NCBI GenBank assembly: GCA_945861275.1
Contig: CAMATZ010000050.1
Coordinates: forward strand, 1 to 43,904
DNA length: 43,904 bases
Direction of reading: 5' to 3'
Origin: Bordetella parapertussis
Lineage (GTDB): Bacteria > Pseudomonadota > Gammaproteobacteria > Burkholderiales > SG8-41
The position numbers and the translations under genes were made by a program. Every line of letters starts with the position of its first letter. Position 1 is the first letter of the stretch. The notes beneath the pieces were generated by a model. That model saw nothing but the letters and a program-made list of their open reading frames with translations. It was not told the origin of the DNA and made no database searches. This document shows positions 28,761 through 36,485 of the stretch, piece after piece.

Positions 28761-30587
28761 GTGAGTACTGTCCCGCAAACCAGCGACGCGGTGGACGCGG
28801 CGGCCGCCGAGCGCAAGCCGCTCACGCGCAACGAATGGCGCGTGGTACCCACGCTGCTGCCGTTTTTGTGGGAATACAAAGGGCGTGTGGCGATTGCGTT
28901 GACATTTCTGGTCGCCGCCAAACTCGCCAACGTCGGCGTGCCGCTGCTGATGAAAGCGATCGTCGATGACCTGACACCGACGCAGCAGATACTCGCCGTG
29001 CCGTTTTTGCTGCTGGTGGCGTACGGCTTGCTGCGTTTCGCCAACACGCTGTTCGGCGAATTGCGCGACATGGTGTTTGTGCGCGTGGCGCAGCGTGCGG
29101 TGCGGCGCGTGGCGCTGAATGTGTTTCGGCATCTGCACAGCCTGTCGCTGCGCTTCCATCTGAATCGTCAAACCGGCGGCATGACGCGCGACATCGAGCG
29201 CGGCACGCGCGGCATTTCCACACTGCTCACCTTTATGCTGTTCTCGATCATTCCGGTGATCCTGGAATTTGTGCTGGTGGCGGCGGTGTTGTTCGCGCGT
29301 TTCGACTGGCGCTTTGTCGCGGTAACCTTTGGCGCGGTGATTGTCTACATCGCCTTCACCATATCCATTACCGAATGGCGCACCGCAATCCGGCGCCGCG
29401 CCAACGAACTCGATTCCGCAGCCAATACCCGCGCCATTGATAGTTTGCTCAACTACGAAACCGTCAAGTATTTCAACAACGAGGAGTTCGAGGCGAAGCG
29501 TTATGACGCCAATCTCGTCAGCTACGAGGCCGCGGCGGTAAAAACCGAAGCGTCGCTGGGCCTGCTCAACATCGTGCAAAGCGCGGTTATCGCCATAGCA
29601 GCCACCACGCTGATGGTGCTCGCCGCACAGGGCGTGGCCGCGAAAAACCTTACGCTGGGCGATCTGGTGCTGGTCAACGCGCTGTTGATCCAACTCTACA
29701 TTCCACTGAACTTTCTGGGCATGGCGTATCGCGAAATCAAGCAATCGCTGATCGACATGGACCGCATGTTCCGGCTGCTCGAAGAAAACCGCGAGATTCA
29801 GGACCAGGCCGGCGCGCTGCCGCTGGCCGATGGGCCTGCAACGGTACGCTTTGACAAGGTGAATTTTAGTTACGAACCCGAGCGGCAAATTTTGTTCGAT
29901 GTGAGTTTTGACATTCCGGCCGGCCACAAAGTAGCGGTGGTGGGGCACAGTGGCAGCGGAAAATCGACGCTGGCGCGACTGTTGTATCGCTTTTATGACA
30001 CGGGTAGCGGCGCCATTCGCGTGAACGGCGCTGATATACGTGGCGTGCAGCAAGGCAGTCTGCGCGCGGCGATCGGCATCGTGCCGCAGGACACGGTGCT
30101 GTTCAACGACAGCATTTACTACAACATTCATTACGGCCGCACCGAAGCCACACGCGAAGAAGTGCTGGAAGCCGCGCGTGCGGCGCACATTCACGATTTC
30201 ATTGTCAGCCTGCCGGAAGGATACGAGTCGCCGGTGGGCGAGCGCGGACTCAAACTCTCGGGCGGCGAAAAACAGCGGGTGGCGATTGCGCGCGCCATAC
30301 TGAAAAATCCGCGCATCCTGATCTTTGACGAAGCCACCTCGGCGCTCGATTCCCAATCGGAAAAAGCGATACAGGAGGAACTCGAACGCATCGCGCGCGG
30401 GCACACCACGCTGGTGATCGCACATCGCCTGTCAACGGTGATGGATGCCGATCAGATATTGGTGATGGATCATGGACGCATCATCGAGCGCGGCACGCAC
30501 CGTGATTTGCTGGAGCGCGCCGGCGCCTACGCGCAAATGTGGGCGCTACAGCAGGAAGAAATTGAGAAGGGCGAAAAGCAGAGTTAG
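28761..30587 (+). CDS. Atm1-type ABC transporter (fused membrane and ATPase domains)
   Basis: 608 residues, inner-membrane exporter half-transporter acting as a dimer. Six transmembrane helices (about 30-330), then an ATPase with Walker A GHSGSGKST (395-403), signature LSGGEKQR (499-506), Walker B ILIFDE (519-524) and H-loop IAHRLSTV. The segment LLNYETVKYFNNEEFE (about 229-244) is typical of Atm1/ABCB7/HMT1 proteins, which export glutathione-linked sulfur or metal conjugates. Likely GTG start at 28761 with a weak ribosome site. It ends 4 bases before the oppositely oriented kinase gene, with no terminator between. Confidence 0.9.
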   Translation: MSTVPQTSDAVDAAAAERKPLTRNEWRVVPTLLPFLWEYKGRVAIALTFLVAAKLANVGVPLLMKAIVDDLTPTQQILAVPFLLLVAYGLLRFANTLFGELRDMVFVRVAQRAVRRVALNVFRHLHSLSLRFHLNRQTGGMTRDIERGTRGISTLLTFMLFSIIPVILEFVLVAAVLFARFDWRFVAVTFGAVIVYIAFTISITEWRTAIRRRANELDSAANTRAIDSLLNYETVKYFNNEEFEAKRYDANLVSYEAAAVKTEASLGLLNIVQSAVIAIAATTLMVLAAQGVAAKNLTLGDLVLVNALLIQLYIPLNFLGMAYREIKQSLIDMDRMFRLLEENREIQDQAGALPLADGPATVRFDKVNFSYEPERQILFDVSFDIPAGHKVAVVGHSGSGKSTLARLLYRFYDTGSGAIRVNGADIRGVQQGSLRAAIGIVPQDTVLFNDSIYYNIHYGRTEATREEVLEAARAAHIHDFIVSLPEGYESPVGERGLKLSGGEKQRVAIARAILKNPRILIFDEATSALDSQSEKAIQEELERIARGHTTLVIAHRLSTVMDADQILVMDHGRIIERGTHRDLLERAGAYAQMWALQQEEIEKGEKQS

Positions 30588-30590
30588 GGT

Positions 30591-31988
30591 TTACGCGGCC
30601 ACCGGCAGCGTCACCAGCGCGAGCGTACCCTGAGCGCCCGCACTGGCGAGCATCCGGATGCTTCCGCCGTGCTGCAAAACAATTTCACGCACGATGGCCA
30701 GACCCAGTCCGCAGCCTTCCACGCCGGTGCCCAGTACGCGGTGAAAACGTTCCAGCACGGCATCGCGTTCGTGCTCGGGAATGCCCGGGCCGTCGTCTTC
30801 AACAGCGATTTCGAGGGTGTCATGTGCGGCGTTTACACTCAGGCGCACGGTGACATGGCCGCCGGGCGGCGTGTAACGGATGGCGTTGTCGATGAGGTTG
30901 CCGAGCATCTCGCGCAGCAGAAAATCGTCGCCGTTGACCTGCGCGGGCGCGCCGGCGCCTGCCATGCTCTCGAAACCCAGGTCGATGTCTCGCGCCAGCG
31001 CGTGCGGCACCCATTCCGTGGTGGTGGTTCGCACCAATGCAATCAAGTCCAGTTTTTCCATCGCCTGCGTGCGTTCGGCTGAAGGTTCTGCGCGCGCCAG
31101 TGACAGCAATTGGTTGACCAGATGCGTTGCGTGCGCTGCCGCCGTTTGCAATTGGGTGAGGGAGGCGCGCACGGCTTCCGGCGCGGATTGCCGTAGCGCC
31201 AGCTCGGTCTGTGTGCGCAGTCCCGCGATGGGCGTGCGCAACTGATGTGCGGCGTCGGCGATAAAACGCTGTTGCGAGGTTAATACGGCGCTCAGACGAT
31301 GCAGCAAGGCGTTCATCGATTCGATCAGCGGGCGCACTTCCGCCGGCACATGGGCCGCCGGCAGCGGCGACAGGTCGCGATGCGAACGTTGTTCAATCTC
31401 CTGACGCAACACGGACAGCGGCGCCAGCGCGCGGGTGACAGAAAACCAGATCACGATGAATGCAATCAACGCCACCAGTCCCTGCGGCAGCGCGAGGCCG
31501 AAGGATAGCTCGCGTATCAATTCGCTGCGCGCGCTTTGGTTTTCGACCACCTGCACGGTGACGTGTCCATGCACATCCTCGGTTTCCACCGGCAACTGTA
31601 CGACGGCGACGCGCACGCGTTGTCCACGATACCAGTTATCGTAATAGTGGGCTTGCTCGCTTTGCGTAGGCGGTGCGCGTCCGATATCCGTTTCGCCGGT
31701 GATGAATTCGCGGTCCGGCCCTGTCACCGTGTAATACAGTGGCCCGGTTTCGCGCGTGCGCAACATTTGAATGGCGACTTCCGGCAAATCGACATACACG
31801 CGGCCGCGTAGCACGCGCACCTGGCGGCCGATATCCAGCGCCGATTCCAGCAGTGCGCGGTCATACACGACATTGACATAGCGCTTGGCGATGTCGTAGT
31901 CGTTGTACGCGCTGATGATCCACAGGATGCCCAGTGGGATCGACACCCACTTCAGTACTTGCTGGCGCAGCGTTGTGCTGCCGCTCAT
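30591..31988 (-). CDS. Sensor histidine kinase, TctE-like
   Basis: 465 residues. Helix 1 about 12-28, a periplasmic domain about 30-165 of the two-component sensor kinase N-terminal type, and helix 2 about 165-185, then HAMP-like region. H-box FIADAAHQLRTPIAG with His248; N-box LIDNAIRYTPPGG; G-box DDGPGI and GLGLAIV. The family senses carboxylic acids in TctE. ATG at 31988 overlaps the regulator stop by ATGA. Reading 39 codons upstream would overlap the regulator and was rejected. Substrate is inference; no transporter membrane genes are beside it. Confidence 0.92.
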   Translation of the reverse strand: MSGSTTLRQQVLKWVSIPLGILWIISAYNDYDIAKRYVNVVYDRALLESALDIGRQVRVLRGRVYVDLPEVAIQMLRTRETGPLYYTVTGPDREFITGETDIGRAPPTQSEQAHYYDNWYRGQRVRVAVVQLPVETEDVHGHVTVQVVENQSARSELIRELSFGLALPQGLVALIAFIVIWFSVTRALAPLSVLRQEIEQRSHRDLSPLPAAHVPAEVRPLIESMNALLHRLSAVLTSQQRFIADAAHQLRTPIAGLRTQTELALRQSAPEAVRASLTQLQTAAAHATHLVNQLLSLARAEPSAERTQAMEKLDLIALVRTTTTEWVPHALARDIDLGFESMAGAGAPAQVNGDDFLLREMLGNLIDNAIRYTPPGGHVTVRLSVNAAHDTLEIAVEDDGPGIPEHERDAVLERFHRVLGTGVEGCGLGLAIVREIVLQHGGSIRMLASAGAQGTLALVTLPVAA

Positions 31989-32680
31989 GGAGCGTTTTTC
32001 TTCGGGTCCGGGTCCCGATCTTTTTCCAGCAGGTATCCGAGCCCGCGTATGGTGCGGATCACCACACCGGAAGGCTCTATTTTTTTGCGCAGCCGGTGCA
32101 CGCAAACTTCGATGGCGTTGGCGCCGACATCTTCGTCCCAGCCATACAGTCTTTCGGCGAGTTGGTCTTTGCTGACCACCCGGCCGCTGCGCGTCATCAG
32201 GATCTCAAGCACGCCGAGTTCGCGAGCGGATAAATCCAGCGGCTGACCTTCCACCGTGACTCTGCGGCCGGTCGTATCAAGGTGCAATTTTCCATTTAAA
32301 ATCAATGCATTACCACCTGAACTGCCACGGCGTATCAATGCCCGCACGCGCGCTTCGAGTTCCGGCAATTCGAACGGTTTGGTCAGGTAGTCGTCGGCGC
32401 CCAGATCAAGTCCGCGCACCCGGTCGTGCAGCGCATCGCGTGCGGTGAGCACCAGCACCGGCGGTGTCGGCGAGCGGCGGCGCAGGCGTTTAATCACTTC
32501 AAAGCCGTCGATGCGCGGCAGACCGAGATCAATAATCGCCAGATCGTAAGTCTGCGTGGACAAGGCGTGATCAGCTGCCGCGCCGTCGTTTACACAATCG
32601 ACCGCATATTCGCCGCTACGTAGCGAGCGGGTTAACCCGTCAGCCAGAACCGGATCGTCTTCGGCGATGAGTATGCGCAT
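31985..32680 (-). CDS. Response regulator, OmpR/TctD type
   Basis: 231 residues. Receiver domain about 1-115 with acidic pocket EDD (7-9), phospho-acceptor Asp51 (IIDLGLP), Thr79 and Lys101. DNA-binding winged helix about 125-220: LDLSARELGVLEILMTRSGR, ANAIEVCVHRLRKKIEPSGV, IRTIRGLGYLL. Its partner is the kinase encoded just downstream. The ATG (32680) has TATAAA (32694-32689 on this strand) only 8 bases away and no Shine-Dalgarno, so its mRNA may be leaderless. Closest in type to TctD/QseB. Confidence 0.94.
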   Translation of the reverse strand: MRILIAEDDPVLADGLTRSLRSGEYAVDCVNDGAAADHALSTQTYDLAIIDLGLPRIDGFEVIKRLRRRSPTPPVLVLTARDALHDRVRGLDLGADDYLTKPFELPELEARVRALIRRGSSGGNALILNGKLHLDTTGRRVTVEGQPLDLSARELGVLEILMTRSGRVVSKDQLAERLYGWDEDVGANAIEVCVHRLRKKIEPSGVVIRTIRGLGYLLEKDRDPDPKKNAP

Positions 32681-32751
32681 GACGGTATTTTATAGTATGT
32701 GGAATTATTTGCGGGTGATGCGTAAGGGCTGGGTAAGCATACGCTGATAAT

Positions 32752-32916
32752 TTCAAACACATGGCGAGTTGCGGTGAGCGTTGCCGCCGGCACTACGGAA
32801 TTGAGCAAGCGCAGTTTCCTCCTCGGAGGCCGGTAGGTGCAGTTGTTTGTGCTAAGCGAGCGATTGTATGGCCTCTTTCTACTCCGCTGGGGTCTCCCCT
32901 CAGCGGAGTTTTTTTT
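32752..32916 (+). ncRNA. Candidate small RNA ending at the orphan terminator
   Basis: The stretch before the terminator has possible stems (CCTCC with GGAGG near 32818-32829; CCGGC near 32788 with GCCGG near 32829) but no clear promoter, only a GATAAT at 32746-32751. It has no recognised family. The start is a guess; the end is set by the terminator. Confidence 0.25.
32881..32916 (+). terminator. Orphan rho-independent terminator
   Basis: ACTCCGCTG (32881-32889) pairs with CAGCGGAGT (32901-32909), extended by GGG/CCC inside, and ends in eight Ts (32909-32916). The nearest + strand coding sequence upstream ends more than 2 kb away, at 30587, so no known gene needs it. The minus strand has no T-run. 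Confidence 0.85.
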
Positions 32917-32960
32917 GCCTGTTGCGCCACGTGCGACTGCCGCGTTGCAAGGCCAAAAAG

Positions 32961-33048
32961 CCTCATCGCAGAGGCAAAGACGCAGAGGAGTCGCACAGAA
33001 AAAAGCTCTGCGTGGTTTTCTCCGCGTCTTTGCACCTCTGCGTTGAGG
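32961..33048. repeat. Palindromic intergenic repeat
   Basis: Arms about 32961-32989 and 33020-33048 are imperfect inverted copies: CCTCATCGCAGAGG-CAAAG against a right arm whose reverse complement begins CCTCAACGCAGAGG, with a 2-base gap and two mismatches by hand. The core reads AGAAAAAAGCTCTGCGTGG. Similar CGCAGAG-type palindromes are scattered in many bacterial genomes. No transposase is encoded. Confidence 0.7.
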
Positions 33049-33178
33049 GGGTTGAACGGGCTTAAATCAGTGATATTGCTCGCGGTATTCCCGGTGACCG
33101 CTGTGGCTGAACTGCAGTTTGGGGGCCGAAGCGGATCGCGCCGCGTCGCAAGATTACACAGAATTTCGTGAAAACTAC

Positions 33179-33207
33179 TTGAAAAAACCTCTGTAACCCT
33201 GTATTTT
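33179..33207 (+). promoter_or_regulatory. Candidate sigma-70 promoter of the endopeptidase gene
   Basis: TTGAAA (33179-33184), 17-base spacer, TATTTT (33202-33207). The GTG start at 33245 lies 37 bases downstream with AGGGAGAGG before it. Confidence 0.5.
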
Positions 33208-33244
33208 TAAGGGGTAATTTACCTAGTTTCCCAGGGAGAGGTGT

Positions 33245-34225
33245 GTGCAGCGGCTAGTGCGAATATTACCCTTGCTAGTGCTTGCTTTAGGTATCGGCTG
33301 TGTTCTCGCCGCGCCGCAAAGCCACGCGCAACAGCGCAAGGCGGCACCCAAGGCAGTGGCGGGCGCAAAAGCCGTTAAATCCGTGCCGCGGGTGGCGGTA
33401 CGGCAGGGTGCAGGCAAACAGCGCGTCGTGCGGCGCGCGGCACCCCCGCCAGAGATCTTCAATCCTGATGTGCTGGACATTCAATCGACCGCGGCGCTGG
33501 TGGTGAATACCGGCGATGGCAGCGTCGTTCACGGAAAAAACATCAGCGCGGTTGCACCCATCGCCTCGATCACCAAATTGATGACCGCGATGGTGGTGCT
33601 CGACGCCAAGCTGCCGCTGGAAGAGAGCATCACGCTCACCGCAGAAGACCTTGATTTCATCAAAAATACCGGCTCGCGCCTGCAAATCGGCACCGTGCTG
33701 ACGCGCGACGAAATGTTGCGGCTGGCGCTGATGTCGTCCGAAAACCGTGCGGCCGCGGCGCTGGGGCGCGCCTTTCCGGGTGGCGTGGCGGCTTTCGTCA
33801 GGGAAATGAATCTCAAAGCGTTGTCGCTGGAAATGATGCGCACGTCTTTTGTGGACAGCACGGGCTTATCGAGCGGCAATGTCTCCACCGCGCAAGACCT
33901 CGCGAAGATGGTGACGGCGGCCTATCAGTATCCGTTGATACGCGAATATTCCACCGGTAACGGCTATGCGGTGCATGCGCTGAACGGGCGCGCGCTTGAG
34001 TTCAGAAATTCCAATGCGCTGATCGTCAGCCCCGATTGGAGCATCAATCTCTCCAAGACCGGCTACATTCGTGAGGCTGGGCGCTGCATCGTCATGCACA
34101 CCACCATTGCCGGCTCGCCGATTGTGATCGTGCTGCTGGATTCGTGGGGCCGCTTGAGCCGCGTGGGTGACGCCAACCGCATCAAGAAGTGGATCGAGTA
34201 TCACGCCGGGCGCACGCTCGGCTAG
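33245..34225 (+). CDS. pbpG: D-alanyl-D-alanine endopeptidase, PBP7 (PbpG) type
   Basis: 326 residues, periplasmic S11-family serine peptidase that cuts peptidoglycan cross-links. Signal peptide about 1-28 (VRILPLLVLALGIGCVLA, then SHAQ), then a basic Ala/Lys linker about 30-68. Active-site motifs are SITK (Ser108-Lys111), SEN (165-167) and KTG (271-273). Length and the STAALVVNTGDGSVVHGKNI segment fit PbpG rather than the longer DacA, which has an extra C-terminal domain. GTG start after AGGGAGAGG. egtD follows in the same direction after 48 bases. Confidence 0.9.
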   Translation: MQRLVRILPLLVLALGIGCVLAAPQSHAQQRKAAPKAVAGAKAVKSVPRVAVRQGAGKQRVVRRAAPPPEIFNPDVLDIQSTAALVVNTGDGSVVHGKNISAVAPIASITKLMTAMVVLDAKLPLEESITLTAEDLDFIKNTGSRLQIGTVLTRDEMLRLALMSSENRAAAALGRAFPGGVAAFVREMNLKALSLEMMRTSFVDSTGLSSGNVSTAQDLAKMVTAAYQYPLIREYSTGNGYAVHALNGRALEFRNSNALIVSPDWSINLSKTGYIREAGRCIVMHTTIAGSPIVIVLLDSWGRLSRVGDANRIKKWIEYHAGRTLG

Positions 34226-34273
34226 TTGCGGCGCATCGCCGGCGCTGTTTCAGTTGCGCGCCGGCGTTACCTC

Positions 34274-35239
34274 ATGTCAGATTCCGCGCCCTTCCAGTTT
34301 TATGATCTTCACCCCGGCGCTGAAAATTTTCGCGATGACGTAGTGAACGGTCTCGCGCAGCCGCGCAAAGCACTGGCGCCGAAATACTTTTACGATGCAC
34401 GCGGCAGCGAGTTGTTCGAGGCCATTTGTGACTTGCCCGAGTACTACCCGACCCGCACCGAGCTCGCGATGATGCAGGCGGACGCGCGCGAAATGGCGCG
34501 CCTGCTGGGGCCGGATTGTCTACTCATCGAATACGGCGCCGGGTCGGGCCGCAAAACCCGCGTGTTGATCGAAGCGCTGGCGCCTGTGGCATATGTGGCC
34601 ATTGACATCTCGCGCACGGCGCTGCAGCAATGCGCGGCGTCGTTGGCGACAGCGTATCCCGCGGTCAAGGTTGCCGCGGTGTGCGCGGATTATTCACGGC
34701 AGCTTGATTTACCCGGTATCGCCGGTATCACGCCACGGCGGCGGGTGATTTATTTTCCCGGCTCGACCATCGGCAACTTCACGCGGCCCGATGCGCTGGC
34801 CTTTCTGCGCCACGCGCACGCACTGGCAGGGGCAGGGGGCGCCATGCTGGTGGGCGTTGACCTTAAAAAAGACCCGGCGCGCCTGCATGCGGCTTACAAC
34901 GATGCGCAAGGTGTCACCGCCGCGTTCAATCTCAACCTGCTGGCACGCATCAATCGCGAGCTCGCAGGCAATTTTGATCTCGCGGCGTTTGAGCATCATG
35001 CCTTTTATGACATCGCCGAAGGCCGCGTCGAAATGCATTTGCGCAGCCTGCGCGCGCAGCAGGTGAGCGTGGCAGGGCAGACGTTTCATTTCGGCGCGGG
35101 CGAGACCATGCATACCGAAAATTCCTGCAAGTATTCGGTTGAAGAGTTTCAGCAACTCGCGCGCGAAGCCGGCTTTACTCCCGCGCATTGCTGGACGGAT
35201 GCCGGGCAATTGTTTTCAGTTCACTACCTTTCCTGCTGA
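34274..35239 (+). CDS. egtD: L-histidine N-alpha-methyltransferase, EgtD family
   Basis: 321 residues. EgtD trimethylates histidine to hercynine, the first step to ergothioneine, using S-adenosylmethionine. PKYFYDARGSELFEAICDLP then EYYPTRTE matches the family; the SAM site is IEYGAGSGRKT (85-95); GSTIGNF gives the conserved Asn of the substrate pocket and HTENSCKYS the Glu and Ser that bind the histidine. ATG at 34274 was chosen over an upstream TTG at 34226. No egtB (oxygenase) gene lies beside it, as it usually does in this class. The 238 bases after it hold a palindromic repeat. Confidence 0.85.
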   Translation: MSDSAPFQFYDLHPGAENFRDDVVNGLAQPRKALAPKYFYDARGSELFEAICDLPEYYPTRTELAMMQADAREMARLLGPDCLLIEYGAGSGRKTRVLIEALAPVAYVAIDISRTALQQCAASLATAYPAVKVAAVCADYSRQLDLPGIAGITPRRRVIYFPGSTIGNFTRPDALAFLRHAHALAGAGGAMLVGVDLKKDPARLHAAYNDAQGVTAAFNLNLLARINRELAGNFDLAAFEHHAFYDIAEGRVEMHLRSLRAQQVSVAGQTFHFGAGETMHTENSCKYSVEEFQQLAREAGFTPAHCWTDAGQLFSVHYLSC

Positions 35240-35302
35240 CCGGATCAGCGTTTCATTTCTTTTTTGGGTTCATCCGGCTTTTATGTGGGTCAATACCAAC
35301 CT

Positions 35303-35395
35303 CGTCGTTCCAGCGAAACTCGATCCGAAGGATCAAGATTCAAGATGCTTCGCACAATGATACGCACTGGATTCTGGCGTGCGCCAGAATGACGG
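35303..35395. repeat. Intergenic palindromic repeat
   Basis: The core ATTCTGGCG (35371-35379) is a perfect inverted match to CGCCAGAAT (35382-35390) with a 2-base gap. The outer ends CGTCGTTCC (35303-35311) and GAATGACGG (35387-35395) are imperfect inverted copies, a style common in bacterial intergenic elements. The rest of 35240-35477 has no gene. Confidence 0.65.
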
Positions 35396-35477
35396 TGATA
35401 CGTTTTACACGATTTGATAGTGAGATGCGCTCACCGGACAGTCTGATGAACCCGTAGAGGCATAGGAGGGTTAGGAA

Positions 35478-36461
35478 ATGTATTCATTCACGATACGTAG
35501 TGCGGGCGTGTGCAGTAGTGCTGCCGGATTGCTTGTCGCGCTCAGCATGCCGCTGCTTGCTCAGGTTTATCCCGCAAAACCCGTGCGCCTGATCGCACCG
35601 TTTCCGCCGGGCGGTTCGAGCGACCTGATTGCGCGCATTGTGGCGCAGCGTCTGTCGGAAGGTTTTCCCCATCAGATCATCATTGAAAACCGGCCGGGCG
35701 CGGGCAGTAATCTCGGCACGCAGATCGCCGCGCGTGCCGCGCCGGATGGCTACACGCTGCTGATCACCAGTGTGACTGCCGCTATCAACGTCTCATTGAT
35801 TCGCAATCCCGGCTATGATTTGATCAAGGACTTTACCCCGATCTCCAAGCTCGCGGTGGGTCCCACGGCACTGGTGGTGCATCCTTCCGTGCCGGCGCAT
35901 AACGTGAGGCAGTTCATCAAGCTTGCGCAATCGCGGCCCGGCCAATTGAACTATGGCTCCGGTGGCAACGGCACGCCGTCGCATATCTGTGGCGAGATGT
36001 TGCGCCACATGGCCGGGGTCAGCATTTCGCACGTGCCGTACAAGGGCACCGGCCAGTCGATCACCGATTTGATGGCGGGGCAGATTCATTTTGTGTTCGC
36101 CAGCATGCCGGTGGTGTTTCCGCACATGAAAACGGGCCGTCTGCGCACGCTCGCCATCACCGGCGCAAAACGCACGCCGCTGGCACCCGATTTGCCCACC
36201 GTGGCGGAGTCGGGGTTGCCCGGTTATGCGTTTGATTCGTGGTGGGGCCTGGTGACCAATACCGGCGTGCCGCAAGCGATCATCAATACGCTGAGCAGCG
36301 ACGTGCGGCGTGTGCTGCAACTGCCCGATGTGAAAGAGCGCTTTGCGGATTTGGGCATCGATGTGGCGCACAGCACGCCGGCGGAACTGGCGAGCTTTAC
36401 GCGCTCGGAGATCGAGCGACTGGCGAAGATAATTCGCGATACCGGCATACGCGCGGATTGA
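35478..36461 (+). CDS. Bug-family tripartite tricarboxylate transporter solute-binding protein
   Basis: 327 residues, periplasmic, binding a carboxylic acid or similar small molecule. Signal peptide about 1-28 (SAAGLLVALSMPLLAQ). Family marks: YPAKPVRLIAPFPPGGSSDL (about 30-49), IIENRPGAGSNLGT, APDGYTLL, NYGSGGNGTPSH, HVPYKGTGQSITDLMAGQIH, and the later FDSWWGLVTNTGVPQ. No tctA or tctB membrane genes are near, as is common for the many orphan Bug proteins of betaproteobacteria. Strong ribosome site AGGAGG and AGGA upstream of the ATG. It is convergent with the protease gene. Confidence 0.9.
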   Translation: MYSFTIRSAGVCSSAAGLLVALSMPLLAQVYPAKPVRLIAPFPPGGSSDLIARIVAQRLSEGFPHQIIIENRPGAGSNLGTQIAARAAPDGYTLLITSVTAAINVSLIRNPGYDLIKDFTPISKLAVGPTALVVHPSVPAHNVRQFIKLAQSRPGQLNYGSGGNGTPSHICGEMLRHMAGVSISHVPYKGTGQSITDLMAGQIHFVFASMPVVFPHMKTGRLRTLAITGAKRTPLAPDLPTVAESGLPGYAFDSWWGLVTNTGVPQAIINTLSSDVRRVLQLPDVKERFADLGIDVAHSTPAELASFTRSEIERLAKIIRDTGIRAD

Positions 36462-36485
36462 CTGCGCGTCGTGCACCGGTGCGGA

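Larger units (their letters stand above)
32681..33244. other. 564-base gene-free region with several signals
   Basis: Between the response regulator (minus strand) and the endopeptidase (plus strand). It holds a candidate regulator promoter at the left edge, an intrinsic terminator with no gene before it (32881-32916), an 88-base palindromic repeat (32961-33048) and a promoter (33179-33207). Open frames here (such as 32761-33171) cross the terminator and the palindrome and resemble no known protein. The 120 bases before the terminator could encode a small RNA. Confidence 0.7.

Noticed and set aside
32761-33171. 136-codon open frame in the gene-free region
   Set aside because: It crosses a strong terminator and the palindromic repeat and resembles no protein family.
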